Shown: positions 12,214 to 25,000 of the stretch, piece by piece
Numbering within the stretch: position 1 is the first letter of the stretch
How the letters are laid out: the number at the start of each line of letters is the position of its first letter
Assembly (NCBI GenBank): GCA_029168955.1
Contig: JAPDOI010000417.1
Span: 310,001-374,000, forward strand
DNA length: 64,000 nt
Origin: Aplectana chamaeleonis
Taxonomy: Eukaryota; Nematoda; Chromadorea; Rhabditida; Cosmocercidae
Reading direction: 5' to 3'
Position numbers and translations under genes: made by a program
The notes under the pieces: model-generated
Told to the model about the DNA's origin: nothing
The model's database searches: none
Seen by the model: the letters and a program-made list of their open reading frames with translations, nothing else

Positions 12214-12694
12214 TTAAAGACACAGTCCAACCTCAGAATCGATTTTTTGTTTTTCTGCCTATCTTGGAGAAAATTTCACGCTGATCACAATGGTGTCTCC
12301 AGAATCGCTCAGGACTCAATACGAACGGAGTTACGGCTCCTCAAAAATTTCGATTTTGAACATCAAGAAGTTCTTGGACGAGTTGTCTCGAGCCTGTATT
12401 CTCTCGTTATTCGCAGCCATCGTTTTGTAGCAGGCCTCATTATAAAGCCAGACCGAAAACAAGTCGAAGAACATAGGTTTCGAATAAAATCATTCGCGCG
12501 TCTCTTAGCTATTGAGTTCGGAAACCTGGCGGTGGGCGTTACCCACTTTTTCTTTCAAGGGGGCGTGGCCAACTTTTTCCTAGCTTTTCCTCGCTTATTT
12601 GAGCGAATTGAGATTTCGCGCTTGGCAGGGTTGCTATAGACGGCGACCGGACCAAAATATCAAAAATTACCTCTGAGGTTGGACAGTGCCTTTA
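12214..12694 (-). mobile_element. TTAA MITE, CACAGTCCAA family
   Basis: TTAAAGACACAGTCCAACCT at the left is inverted at the right as AGGTTGGACAGTGCCTTTAA, giving about 480 bases between TTAA tetranucleotides. The interior (TCACGCTGATCACAATGGTG, CAGAATCGCTC) matches, in reverse orientation, the elements at 36389-39119. A 130-codon frame runs through it but is part of the repeat, not a host gene. Confidence 0.8.
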
Positions 12695-12767
12695 ACGAAA
12701 CCCCCACAAATGTGATACTATTGATAAGTACTCATTGCAAAAATCATAAATATCACTCTAGCTTCGC

Positions 12768-13264
12768 TTAAAGGCAAAACAAACGCTCGCGAAAGTTGTT
12801 GAGATAACTACATTAGTGGGGTAGTACGGGCCCTAGAAGAGCCCTCACGAAGTTGGAAGAGTTGAAAACGAGTTAAAATGACCGTATTTGAGCCGTATTG
12901 AGTCACAAAATCATCCTTTTTCCGCCCACCGATACGGGCTCCACCCCTCAATACAATTATTCAATACTCGATTACGGTCATGTTGGCTCATTTTTTACGC
13001 TTCTGACGTCGTAAGCGTTCCAGAAAGGGTCGTACGAATACATTAGCGTCGTTATCCCAACAAATTTGTTGCTAGCTCCGCTGTTTCAGCCAATGCGGTA
13101 AAACTCGTCCACTTCTGGGCCAATGTATAATAGAAGGAACCGTCATATCTTCATTTCAGTTGATTTTTTCCGGTTTTTTCGTTATCTCTAAATATTAACA
13201 GCTTCAGACCTTCGATTCATTCCATAAAATTGATATCATTTTCGAGCGTGTATGCTGCCTTTAA
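12768..13264 (+). mobile_element. TTAA MITE, GGCAGC/GAGCGTGTATGCTGCC family, copy 1
   Basis: TTAAAGGCA at the left and GAGCGTGTATGCTGCCTTTAA at the right enclose phrases such as TTGTTGAGATAACTACATTAG, GCCCTAGAAGAGCCCTCACG and AAAATTGATATCATTTT. A second copy at 15054-15546 lies in the opposite layout, and a third and fourth are in an intron near 22.7 and 23.4 kb. Confidence 0.8.
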
Positions 13265-13512
13265 AGTTAAGTCTGGAGCGAGTTATCCAAAAAGGAAACC
13301 AAGGACACGTTCTCGCGCGCTTTTCGGCCCAATCCTACGAGCAGTATTGTGTGTTTCGAATTTTCATCGTACAGCTCAGATGCATGGTTCCTGTTCGAAA
13401 TTTGTTATGTAAGTGTAGAATGGGTGCACAATTTGACGGACATCGGCGAACTCATTTTACTTCTTGCTATCTTTGACATGACAAATGTCGGCAAAGAGCT
13501 CACTTCTGCGAA

Positions 13513-13578
13513 ACTTGTGACGCAGTGGTAAAAGACTCATTTCACTTCAGGATGGTTCCAGGTTCAATTCCGAGACTG
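13513..13578 (+). mobile_element. tRNA-derived SINE head (or tRNA relic), + strand
   Basis: An A-box-like GCAGTGGTAAAAG at 13522 is followed about 27 bases later by a perfect B-box, GGTTCAATTCC, at 13561, and then a T-run. Arm pairing expected of a working tRNA is poor, so I read it as a SINE head. A partner in opposite orientation lies at 13723-13795. Confidence 0.5.
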
Positions 13579-13722
13579 ATTTTTTTCTTGTCTTTAGCAC
13601 TTTCACTCGAGAAATCCATATTCTCCTTCCTTTTGTACATTTGAGCAGGACTGAAGACTAAACCTATCCGGGTGAAAAAAATCAGGGATTTTTTGAAGTT
13701 AATATCAGAAATGCGAAAAATC

Positions 13723-13795
13723 GCTCGGCCGAGGTATTGAACATGGGACCATCGCGACATGAGGTGTGACTTTTACCACTGCACCACAGGCCCTA
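13723..13795 (-). mobile_element. tRNA-derived SINE head, - strand partner
   Basis: Read on the - strand there is GGTGCAGTGGTAAAAG (A-box like) and TGTTCAATACC (B-box like, one or two mismatches), then T-rich sequence. With the + strand copy at 13513 it makes a converging pair whose T-rich tails face each other. Confidence 0.45.
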
Positions 13796-13799
13796 TGAT

Positions 13800-15053
13800 C
13801 ATGAACAAGACTCGCCTAGGTATGCCACTTACACAATGGGGATGCGAACTTCCAACTTTCATAGAAGAGTTCATATATGGTTTGGGCACTTAATTTTCAT
13901 TCATTTCTTGCCAGGACCTTCCATCTCGCATGCATTTCATGCGGAAAGCTCACGTTCTCTATCCTTCCCTCGTCCTTGTACATTTTCACGGTCTTCTTAC
14001 TTGATTTCTTACTCGGGGAAAACTCAGTCTCCCGAAAGTCATTGGAAACGTGCTAGGGCCGCATAATGGACGAGATTTCGTCGTTGGAACAAACGGTTCT
14101 GGTTGATAGATCACCAATCAAAGAAGGCACTTATCACACTGTCCTCACGAAGTCCTAATTTATTGGACACAACCACTTGAAGAAGGAATGAAACCTTTTC
14201 CTAAGCGCATTTCGATTCTGCTTTACGGAAAAAAAAGAAGACCCACATCGCACGCAGCCCTTCTTATTCCGAAGAGTCTTGACCCGCTTTTGACAGCTTC
14301 CGACTAGGTCGTTATCCTGAAGCTCCCACTTATCCAAAAAACGCTGATAGACGGGGAAACCCTCGACAGTTTTGATTTATGTTTTCTATTGCTTTTAACT
14401 TTCTATACATACCAAAATTGTATTGTTGCTATTCATACGTGTGGAATATTTTTCTCAATGTTACTTGAATAGCTCCCTCATTTACTCGCTCTGAACTTGG
14501 AAAGCGTTCAGAATTCTTATGGCGGTATCCTTTATGCCATTGTTGTAGGAAGTCCTGATGCCGGCAACGTAACGCAAAATCGTACGATCGATTGTCATTT
14601 ATACTCTCGCTTTCGTGCGTGCCACGTAGATGCGTCGCGGCTTCTTAGAAAATTGACGCTGACGTCACATCTGGTTTCGGAACGAATTTAGCATGGACAG
14701 CTGCGGACATGAGGGATTCTGATTCAGATATAATTTTGAGAAGTGAAAACGGAAAGTTTTTCTTGAATTCTTTTTGAAGTTTTCTTCCGAAATCTAGATG
14801 CCGTTGCCATTCTCGTAATGTAACTTCTGAAATTATCCTCGTTCAAAAGGATAAAGGGGATTGAGGATGTCCCGATGGTACCTTTGTACTTGTCCCAAGC
14901 CGTCCCACACCAATGCAGATTTGGGAAGCTCTGGGCAATTTTTTTTGGTTTCCAGTCACATAACGCACTTAAGTTTCACATATTAAATCTTTGAAAACGG
15001 GAAAAAAGGATCTGCGATCTAGTAATTTTCTATTCTACTCAGTAATTGGAAAG
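13800..15053. other. Intergenic, no supported exon
   Basis: Only short, unsupported frames occur; I see no repeat structure beyond simple A/T runs. Confidence 0.35.
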
Positions 15054-15546
15054 TTAAAGGCAGCGTACACGCTCAAAAATGATATCAATTTTATGGAATG
15101 AATCGAAGGTCTGAAGCTGTGGATTTTCAGAGATAACGAAAAAACCGGAAAAAAATCAACTGGAATGAAGATATAACGGTACGTTCTATATTGGCCCGGA
15201 AATGGACGAGTTGTACCGCATTGGCTGAAATAGCGGAGCTAGCGACAAATTTGTTGGGATAACGACGCTAATGTACTCGTACGGCCCTTTCTGAAACGTT
15301 TGCGACGTTAGAAGCGTAAAACATGACCCAAAATGACCGTAATCGAGTCTTGAACATTTGTATTGAGGGGCGGAGCCCGTATCGATGGGCGGAGAAAGGA
15401 TGATTTTGTGACTCAATACGGCTCAAATACGGTCATTTTAACTCGTTTTTAACTCTTCCAGCTTCGTGAGGGCTCTTCTAGGGCCCGTACGACCCCACTA
15501 ATGTAATTATCTCAACAACTTTTGCGAGCGTGTATGCTGCCTTTAA
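15054..15546 (-). mobile_element. TTAA MITE, GGCAGC family, copy 2
   Basis: Opens TTAAAGGCAGCGTACACGCT and closes AGCGTGTATGCTGCCTTTAA. The interior is the reverse complement of the copy at 12768-13264 (for example AAAATGATATCAATTTTATG here against its complement there). Confidence 0.82.
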
Positions 15547-17409
15547 GAGAATAAGGATGTTAGGTTTTCAAAATATCCAATTGAGCCGAAATGATAAAGT
15601 ATTCAGTATGAAGTTCAAATTATTCAGTTCGTTCGAAAAAAAACTTTGATTTTCTGAGAAAAGGACCACCTTCAGGTTACAATATTTGATTTTTCGATCA
15701 CAGAAGTAGTGTTCAATTGTTTACAGATTTATTGGAAAGCCTTTGGAGAAATTAGTTTTTTTTTGGAAAATCGAATGAATACTTGACTAATTACACTAAT
15801 GTCCATTCAGTTCAATCAGAGAACAGTTTTTTTTAATGCATTTATCGACCCGAGAAATTTTAGATCTGGAAAATTGAGAAAAACGGGTTTCTTCATAATT
15901 TTCGAGGATACATTATTTGAAAATTATACGAGATTCTGAAAAGAGGTATCATGAAAAGAAAAATCATTCATTCGAATTTCTTAACGCCCACTATATTTTC
16001 TATTGTCTTTTTGAGTTGATGAAAAATTGGAGATTATATATGTAAGTGCCCTGAGGCCTTTAAGAAATTGCATCAAGACTTTCCCGGGCGGCTTTAAAAC
16101 TGGGGCAAATTCGGAAAGCTTCTAAACACCGCAATAGAATTTTCAAACGTTTTGCACTGATTATTATGGATTCATATATTTATATGACCTACTTGTAATG
16201 TAACTCCTTTATCGGTCCATATCGAACAAATCGCCGATTACAGCCGTTTATCTCAAGAAGAATGAATTCCCACTGCGCTGCTGCTGTTGCTGTTTTCACT
16301 TTCGTCGAAACGTTACTGAGATTAATGTTTTGCCCTTTAATTCGGAAACATTCTTTTCACACTGTAATCCATAGTCTCTACTCGGTAGTACAACCAGTTG
16401 TTGCAGTTTTTGCCGCATTATTTGGAAGATTTTTTTTTTGGAATTTAAATTTCTCTTATTGTGAGAATATTTTGGAATATCTTTTTTTTATGTAATATTT
16501 TGTAATTTTTTTTTTGGAAAAACAAGATGGATTGTTCTGTGACTCACAAATTAAAAAAGGATTGCTTCAAGAATGTAATTAGATCATTCCAAGTCACCTG
16601 ACCCGTATTTGCGACCCACTTGATAAGACCTCGCCCAATCTGCCCTTCTGGCTCCTCTGAAAAACGGGTGCACGCACTTTTTATCTTTCTATGGAAATAT
16701 TATCACGCCAAAGAATGCATAGTGTCGTCTCAGTATTGTTATCACTCAGTAGTAAACAGTATGTACTAGTGTAAGAAGTAGGAACAAGTACTTATGCACA
16801 TACTGCAAAATACGTACACGTATCAAAAGGCCGAAAATCGGATTTTCGATATTGCTAAAGTGGCAAAATCGGATCATCGAATATACCGGAAATGAGCCTA
16901 GTTTTCTGTCATGAATAGGGAATAGTATCCTCACTAGGAATTTCCCGCCAGTTTGAATCTCGGCTATCCGATGGGATAACTCTGATAAAAATCTGACAGT
17001 TTTTTTAAAGTAAGAACAAAAATCTAATTGATCCATATTCAACCCTAATTTGAACGAATGGCAGCAATCTTCTCCTCATTCAAAATCCCAAATTCATTTT
17101 TCCGATCGTTTATTGAAAGTTATACATCTTTTTTTTATCATTTTCCGTTTTTACTCCATAGCATGATCTGTTTTATTATTTGTGTCCCAGGTGCAAAACA
17201 ACAGTGGGTGGTCAGTGTGGACTCACGGTCTGTTGAATTTTGAGCAGACGAAGTCAGAAAAATAAATGACAATTTTATCTAATTCCCACACAAGAAAATG
17301 AAGGTATTTCAGAAATTTACCTAATTTTTTTCGCCAGTGATAAATTTTTTTGTGAAATAGATATCAAGACGAAATTGGGATATAGAGCCATTTTACTGAA
17401 ATTCGAGGT
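15547..17409. other. AT-rich intergenic stretch
   Basis: A/T-rich with many homopolymers and stops in all frames. No exon, MITE or RNA gene could be supported. Confidence 0.4.
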
Positions 17410-17691
17410 AATGTGCTTTTCTGGGCCAAATTCCAGTCCGCAATTGCGTCTCGACACGCTTCGCGGCCGCACGCGCTCGAGTCAATCGAGTTTCCAGCGC
17501 CAAAGCCGATTCGATGTGGCTTTTTCATAAAGTTTTTTTTTCAATTTTGTTTAGTTTCCAGTTTTCAAAACCCACCTAGAGTCAATAGATCGGCGGCTGC
17601 GGAGCTGTAAACTCTTCCGACTCGAAAGCGCGCAGCCGCGTAGCGTGTCGAGACGCAATTGCGGACCGGAAATTGGCCCAGAGAAGCACAG
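17410..17691. mobile_element. MITE with ~80-bp inverted arms
   Basis: The left arm runs ATGTGCTTTTCTGGGCCAAA, CAGTCCGCAATTGCGTCTCG, ACACGCT. The right arm returns AGCGTGTCGAGACGCAATTG, CGGACCGGAAATTGGCCCAG, AGAAGCACA. The centre (17500-17620) is unique and non-coding. Confidence 0.75.
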
Positions 17692-19152
17692 TAGCCTTCC
17701 AACAGTTTTTGCTCAACTACATATTATTGATCATGAATAGCTATGTGAATTGTCATTCTTGAGAATTGAAAAATTCTGTATGGATCTCAGAATCCGAAGT
17801 CAGTTCCAATAATACTTCGCCCACGCGGCAGGCGTGCGCGTCAAGCGGCCGTCGCGAGAGCATTTTTTCGACTATCATGAATATTAGACGGATAGTGTAT
17901 GTGACGACCGCTCGCCACGCTTGCCGACCGCGTGGGCGGACCGTTTTATTCGGACAGCCGCTACGGAATGGATTCCGCCTTCCACTAAAACCATTGCATT
18001 CCTTCCGCACTTCTAATGATCCAAATCGGAGACGAATTCCATCAATAACGCATATGCTTTGACACAACGATTGCTGCTAACTTGAGGGAATATTCTTATA
18101 ATTCTGACGGCGAAATTTGCTGATCAAAAATATCGATTGGTACAGAACCCAATCGATGAGGCCATCGATTGATAGCCAACCCAGTTGACGATATCACGCG
18201 GAAAAGGCTCAATGGACGCAATTTTCTGAGTTTTCGGGTAAACTGATTGGACACGAAGGCTTATGAGCCTAATGGTGAATAAGTAGTTAAATTCGCATTC
18301 AACGGCCTTGTTACGGCTAACTGCCTTATTCAACGGAATTTTCTGTAGAGGTCATTGGAATCGAGCAATTATTCCCACATTCGGGAAAAAAAATCTCAAA
18401 AAACGATTGAAGGTTGCTCTTAAGATTCGATAGTCGATAAATTAGTAGTCTCACATGGAAAAGTGGGATACGACTTTTACACCTTACGATTCTCCAACTG
18501 TTGCCAGAATTTACTGTGACAACTTCATCGCGCCAGTCTGTTTTTTTTCTTCATTATTTGCAGAAGGTCATTTTACAATCGAAAAATCCTTTCGATGACT
18601 ACATTACATTGTTCAGTGAGTTTTACGCAAATAATCTGATCAATGAATTGAACCGATTTTGGTTTTCCGCCTCTTTTTTCACTGAAAATAAAACATCCGA
18701 ATCCTTCCCTCCCATCTTTATTAACCTTTCTGAGAATTTGCTTACTACATACCTTCTGATCCTACGAAATGCTACGTTTCTGATTGTCGCTATCCATTAT
18801 CCGTCCTATTGATGATCAAGTAATCCAGTTTCGCGCAGATAGTAAGCCAGTAATTCCTCGGGCGCGTGCGCTCTCGCAAGGCGAACGAATTCGAATGTAG
18901 CCCAATCTGACCAACACATGCGTTACTTTTTTTTTACTTTTTTTCCACACATACCTCTTTTGTTTTCAACATTTCCTGAAAAGCTCTTTCCATTACCTTA
19001 TGCATTAATCTAGTGGAGAAAAAATATGGAATTTCCGAATTTTGTTATTCAAGAGGCGGTCGCGTCGCGTTCTTCGAAACGGTGTGCAGAATGTTGGATA
19101 AAAAGTAGGGAATATGCAGAGCATGCAAACTTATTGTCCCGGTAGAAATTCG
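17692..19152. other. Intergenic, with a small palindrome at ~17820-17945
   Basis: GCCCACGCGGCAGGCGTGCG and CGCTTGCCGACCGCGTGGGC form an imperfect inverted repeat around a short centre, likely a relic MITE. A 103-codon A/T-rich frame at 18501-18812 lacks splice borders or recognisable motifs and is not called. Confidence 0.4.
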
Positions 19153-19284
19153 GCACAGATCGTACTGTCACTTTGCGTTCCTTATTGTGCTTTGGCGCCA
19201 ACTCGGTGCAGATGTGTAATACCACGCATGTACCGAGTTTGCGCCAACGCACAATAGGAAATGCGAAGTATCAGTGGGATCTGG
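19153..19284. mobile_element. MITE, GGCGCAAACTCGGTGC family, copy 1
   Basis: Inverted arms AGATCGTACTGTCACTTTGC/GCGAAGTATCAGTGGGATCT surround GGCGCCAACTCGGTGC and GTACCGAGTTTGCGCC. Relatives at 33984-34110 and 63561-63689 share the core. Confidence 0.7.
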
Positions 19285-20864
19285 GGAGACTGTACTTCTC
19301 CACTACATGAAACCACGTGTATATGTACCTGATTATCTGCGACAGGTCCCGACATCCCTTCTAGATCATAATCTGTTGTGCGAGCGTGTGCAGCGCGGCT
19401 CTTCGCTTGTCTGAACAAAGTTACATGCTGTTTGGTCTCAAAGACTATCTTAAAGAAGGTATTTAGTGATGTTAAAACGAAGAGTTGGTTTTAGCGATAG
19501 GACCAAAACAAACCTTCCACGCCCAACGCGTGTCCCAACGTTTCGCAAAATTTGAACTGGAGCAAGCTAAACTATTTGCAGCAGCATGTATGAATGCGTT
19601 CGTGAGTCGTTTAGGAACCGTAATCTCGCTGACCGCCCTGCGCATGGAACGCGTAGCGGTTCCAAACCCCTTCCGAGCACGTTTTTGCACTACGCACCGA
19701 CCGGCGAGCCGATTCGCTGAAAGTTCTCGACGTTTTAAAGCACGCGCTGGCGGCCGGTTGCAGCGCGCGCGCTCACATGGACGGGTTTTAAAGTGAAAGC
19801 AAGCGATTTGCTTCGCCTTTATAATACTTAGAAGCTGGTTAGACTGACAAATTGTTAAGAAAGGCGAGCGAAACACAGAAAAATTGAGAGATCGATATAG
19901 GGTCCGCTTCCCTCGTGGTTCAACCAGGGGTGATCGCCTCGCAATGGACAGCGCGAGCGATCATTGCACGGCACGCATCATCTGATGTCTTCAGAAGACG
20001 TCCCGAATTAAGGAACTCGATGCGTGCCGCAAGGCGACTGCTTGCTCTGCAGGCACACCTACCCGCACCACGGGGTGTTTGTACTAGTAGATTAAGGAAA
20101 TTTCACTAATTTTCGTGAAATCAATAAGACGTGAGTTTTCACCGATTCTAGCGAGAATTGATCAAGCGCTACCCAGACATTAACGCCGGGTTTACCAAGT
20201 AAGCGCACTCAGGGGCTGATCACGTGCCCATAACAGATGGATCGTCATCTGTGGAACGCTTTCCGGGCCGATATGAACTCGTAGGTGGGATTGACAGCAG
20301 TCAACCAAAACGACGGAGGATCACGCGCAACTTCAGATTCGATGTTTATGCATGACGATCTCATGTTTGTAGGACGAGTTCGTCCATCGGTCGGCTATCA
20401 GTCCCCTAAAACGAAGATCCAACCTGATAGCGGGCTTATAGCCGACCGCTAACGGAATAAGCGTTGTCTGGCCGAATTCCGCCGCCGGTTGGTTCTCTAG
20501 TTCCCGTGGTGGATTGACAAGCTTCAGTAAAATCCCACCGTTGGTCCGGATTCAGCCACCATCAGTCCGGAACTCGCGCGATTCGTTCGTCGGCCAATAA
20601 CCAATGAACTATCCGGGGAGCAGACTAACCTGGCACTGGCTAACAATGGAAGCCTTTGTTTGGGCTAATCACACGAACTTCCCAATTCGCCGCTGGTGAA
20701 AACCGGGCGGACAAACGCCGCCCCGTTGGCAGTCAGCTGTCATCGGGTGATTGGGAAAACTTCACTCCAAAGTTAACAATGACTCCACGCCGGGCTGATT
20801 CCGGATCGATAGCCGTCGAATCGCATAATAGGGCATGCTTGGCCGCCATCGGCCTGCCCGGCGT
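19285..20864. other. GC-richer intergenic stretch, no supported gene
   Basis: Overlapping frames of 103 (+) and 134 (-) codons at 19472-19876 arise from one GC-rich palindromic-looking stretch, which argues against real coding. Small inverted pairs occur (CGGCACGCATCATCTG and GATGCGTGCCG near 19970-20030). Confidence 0.35.
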
Positions 20865-21007
20865 TAGGCCTCTTTTAGAGTTCGATCGCCACGCGACGCG
20901 ATGGGATGATAACCATGAGCATCGATCGAGATCGCGTCGCACGTCGATCTGTATCCAAAACATGCCATCGCGTCGCACAGCGACCGCACTCTGAAAGAGG
21001 CTTTAGG
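20865..21007. repeat. Short inverted-repeat element
   Basis: TTAGGCCTCTTTTAGAGTTC, CGACGCGATGG and CCATCGCGTCGC, CTCTGAAAGAGGCTTTA mirror each other around a short centre. This is a probable MITE. Confidence 0.5.
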
Positions 21008-21105
21008 GATGAGTAGAGCGTCTTCTCGGGACGGCCTAATGGCGGACTGCCGCATTGATTGATCTCCGCGATCTATCGATACGGCCGCCCACCATAAGGG
21101 GTCGT

Positions 21106-21228
21106 TTATTATACCGCCGCCGAGCGGCGAGGCACAGTGCATTTCTGTAATATTGATCACGCGGCGCGGCACGATCGATAATGTAGGATTGCACTTCGCA
21201 GCGCCGCTCGGCGGCAGAAGCATAAACG
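21106..21228. repeat. Short inverted-repeat element
   Basis: CGTTTAT...GCCGCCGAGCGGCG is mirrored by CGCCGCTCGGCGGC...ATAAACG. This is a probable MITE of about 120 bases just upstream of the gene starting at 21496. Confidence 0.5.
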
Positions 21229-21484
21229 ATGCCTAAGGTAGCGCCGCGCCGCGATGTCACTCTGCTCAGTCCCCTACTGTTTGAATACGTCGCAGCCACG
21301 ACGCCACTTCCGGTGAGGTTGTGCTAATCTCCAAACCAGAGTCAAAGAACGTTAGTGAGGCAACTCGTCCAAGTGTGCACGCGTTGCTGTAGTCCGCCAA
21401 CCGGAAGCGCCATACTTGTCAACCACTCGCGTCATGACCGTGTCCGTGCCTTACTCGTTTCTGCTAACGCTCTAAAGAAAACTT

Positions 21485-21495
21485 TCCATCTCCAG
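21485..21495 (+). promoter_or_regulatory. Probable spliced-leader acceptor in front of ATG
   Basis: TTTCCATCTCCAG lies directly before ATGACATACC. In nematodes, many mRNAs receive a spliced leader at such an acceptor immediately upstream of the start codon. It could equally be an ordinary acceptor if an upstream exon exists. Confidence 0.45.
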
Positions 21496-22054
21496 ATGAC
21501 ATACCGTTCGCAGACGAACGGCATCCAATATCCGGCCAGCGTTCAACGTTTCCGGAAGATTTCCGACTACTACGACATAGTGGACAACACCTACACAAGT
21601 AATGTGGGCGAGTTAGTCCCGCCACGACGGCCTCCACGCAGTCAGATTAATCGCACCGCGTCAAGTCTGAAGCGAAGAATCGCACGAACGCAATCAGATC
21701 GACAGATTCCGATTCCACCACTTCCGACGGTGAATGCACCACCGCTACGACGTCAGATTGACTATGGGAAAGTCGGAGCCGTGCTTCAGTTTATGCAGGT
21801 TCATGGCATTGACCCATATGTGCCAGAAACATGGCCAACGCCGCAAGCAGACGGCTATTCCTGCCGATCACTTGAACGAACAAAGCCAAAACCACTTCGT
21901 CGATTCATGTCCGAATGGAATGTCATGGAAGATGCCAAGTATGCGACACCTGTTACTCTGAGAAACAATCGATATTCTAGTCTGGATGAATTGACAGTGA
22001 GGGAAAAGAAAAAGAAACGACGACTTAGTTTCCCATTGAAGTTATTCAGCGAAG
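21496..22054 (+). CDS. Exon 1 of the 20-exon gene
   Basis: This is the largest exon. It encodes a Pro/Arg-rich region, a more ordered-looking stretch (VGAVLQFMQVHGIDPYVPET) and a basic segment, EKKKKRRLSFPLK, that may act as a nuclear or membrane-associated basic patch (inference). The donor is GAAG|GTACAC. The single leftover G joins AC of exon 2 to give Asp. Confidence 0.72.
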
Positions 22055-25000
22055 GTACACTCTGATTCGGCACTTGTTTGATGAACCTACCACGACGCCG
22101 CACCGTCTTCTGGCGCAAGCGATGTCGTGATGGGCTACCCAGACCGGCTCCGAAACATTGTCAAACTACTGCTATAAACTCGATCCTATTATTACTCCTT
22201 TTAGACATCGAATATGGCCCTGGAATCGTTGAAAAGCTGAAGGCGAAGTTCCAGCGCCTCTCTGGAATTGTCAGCCGTGACGCTAAGGTAGGCGCTAACA
22301 GTGGCTTCAGGGTTTAACACTTGTTATTGGCCATTATAGTATAACATCTGTTAGGTTTCTCCTCATGCCACTGGTAAGAGATGCCCTTCAGTGGACGATA
22401 TCCTCTCTACGACCGAAGAGGAGTCATGGTAATCAGATTTGTTTGAATCATAATGTTTCATGTAATCAATCTCCAGTGAAGTATTCCAATTAGGAGAGCT
22501 TCTTTGTCTCCAAAAATATATTATCTTAATGTTAGTGTATTGCATTATTCTAGACACTCAGAGTTGTGTTCCGCCAGACCTCTGTTGTTTGTGCTCACCT
22601 CGGGGCAAACGCCAGGTCTATCGGGTGAAACAGAAGGTGTTTCGGAGTAACCCTGCCGTTTAAAGGCAGCAGACACCATCGAAAAAGTGGTTGAGATAAC
22701 TACGTTTCTGAAGTCGCATGGCTCCTAGTAGACTGTTCACGCCGTTAGAAGAGCCAAATACGAGTCAAAACTACTAAATTTCAGCAATGCAAATCGAAAA
22801 ATTTTTGCAACCCCGCCCCAAAATACAAACTCGTCTTTAGGAGTATATCGGCATCTCTATCTCAACCGTTTTGTAGCTAATATTCGCTGTTTCAACCGCG
22901 CGCCGCAAAACTCGTCCACTTTCACCTGATAACAAATTAACCGTTATTCCTCTATTTGCACACAGTTTCCGTCCGTTTTTTCGTCAGTTCCCACCCAGTA
23001 CAACCAGCTCCAAATCTTTGATTTATGTAATAAAATCGATACCATTTTTGAGCGTGTCTGCTGCCATTAAGAAAGCGCCGAAGAGCAATGTCTCGGGAGA
23101 ATGGGCCGACGTTTCGGGTCAACAAATTCGGCCTTTATATGACATCGTCTAGCGGAACACAACTATAAGTGTCTGAGTTGTTTCTGTTTGATGCAGTGCT
23201 CCCTACTCCGTGGCCTACGGTTGCCGGAGAACTCGGTCCCGCCAGGTCGCGGTGACCTCACGACCCGCGTTGGCAGGCATGAACGCGGCGGCCAGGGTTA
23301 GGGAGCGCGACGCAACACGCGCGCTTCACTATCACAATTCAAATCGGGGCATTGTATCGCGTAGCTTTCGCAGTACCCTATAGTGTACTTGGCGTAGAAT
23401 GTGTCTGATGTATGCGCTCAAAGGCAGCAGACATGCTCGAAAAAAGTCGAAGAAAGTAACTACGTTACTGGAGACGTATGACCCCTAGCAGAAGGCTCCC
23501 GCTATTGGAAGCGTCAAAAACGAGTCAAACTACTGAATTTGAGCAATGCAATACGCTAATTTTCGGTGTCCCGCCCATGAGCTGCGACAACTCCGCCCCC
23601 AAATTTGAACTCGTCTACATTGATCGTTCGGATACGGCCACTTTGGCTGATTTTTGATGCTTCCAACGAGGTGAGCGTTCTAGTTCAGGCTGTGAGAGTC
23701 TATCGGTTTGGCTATTTGAACCGTATTGTGGCTTGTATTCGTTGCTTCAACCAGGCGCGGTGTAACTCGTCCACTTTGGCCCGATAACAAAAACAACCAT
23801 GATTCCTATAATTTCATACAGTTTTTGTTGGCTTTCTTCCGTTAGTTCCTCATCAGGGCTGTGCGTTGTCACATTGACGTGTTAACGCATTAACGAGTGA
23901 ACACGTTTTTTAATTGGAAATTAACAATTAACGTTCAACGAAAAAGTCTTGAAATCACGCTAATTTAGTTTGTTGATTGGATTAGAATTATAGCACTTAT
24001 TCATGCGGAATCTCTGATGTTTTATTGATTTTCGGGGTGGTGAGGTAACGTCTTTTTCGAATTTCTGGGACAGGGGCTCTCTACACACCGAGGGAGGAGT
24101 TGTCCCGTGTTTTGCGGCTCTAATTCCAATCGGGACCACTTAGCTCGCATTGAGTAGCATGACGTTTCGAATTGCGAAAATTGGACGATTCCTCCCTCGG
24201 TGTGTAGAGAGCCCCTGTCCCAAATTTCTAAAGGAATGCTAAATTAACGTGTTAACGTGTTTTTTTTTTCAAAAATTAACGACTAACGCTTAATGAAAAA
24301 ATTATTTCCGTAAATAGTCTATTCTAAGTCACCGTCCGGCGATGCTAACTGGCCATTCCACATCAGACTTTTCACCCTTATCAAGGCTGCAATCTCAGTC
24401 TACTGGTGATATGCTAGGTGAGTTTTTCTACCTAATTTAGCAATTATTATTTTAGTCACTGATTTTAATTATAGATGCTGATGAGGAACGCCATTCATTT
24501 ACCGTACATAGAGAGCTGAAAATACCAGATCGAGATCCGTCTGAAGTAAGTTTTTTTCACAAAGTTTTGTTCAAAGGCAGCGTTCACAGTAAAAACGGTC
24601 TTCGGATTTTCACGGGAAATCGTTTGTACCGGAGTCCATTATGATAATGGTATCGAAAGAACGGCTTAAAATGAGCCATGCAGAGCCCTATACGCCGCTC
24701 AAACTTGTTTGCGCTCAGCCCTACTCAAAAAAAATGAAAACACGTTACTTGTAACATAAAATCCCGAAAGCAAATTACTTGTAACATATCTAAATCGATA
24801 TAAGTTACGTGCGACTTTTGTTGTGTCATTTAAGTGACGTGTAACATATCGGAGGTGCATTACAGGCGGTTTTCTGTCGATATGTTGCATGTAATTTAAA
24901 TGACCTGAGATAAGTCGCAAGTAAGTTACATCAGCTTTGATATGTTACAAGTAACATGTTTTCTATTTTTGAGGGGATACTGCTTGAGCAGTGTGCCTCT

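Noticed and set aside
12247..12639. 130-codon open frame on the + strand
   Set aside because: It lies wholly inside the TTAA element 12214-12694, and related sequence elsewhere in the window has no matching frame.
13513..13578. Functional tRNA gene
   Set aside because: A- and B-box-like motifs are present but the acceptor and anticodon stems do not pair well by eye, and an inverted partner points to a SINE.
18501..18812. 103-codon A/T-rich frame
   Set aside because: Starts from TTG, Phe/Leu-rich as expected of A/T-rich DNA, with no splice or family support.
19472..19876. 134-codon frame on the - strand overlapping a 103-codon frame on the + strand
   Set aside because: Both come from one GC-rich palindromic stretch; no ATG context, splice borders or motifs support either.
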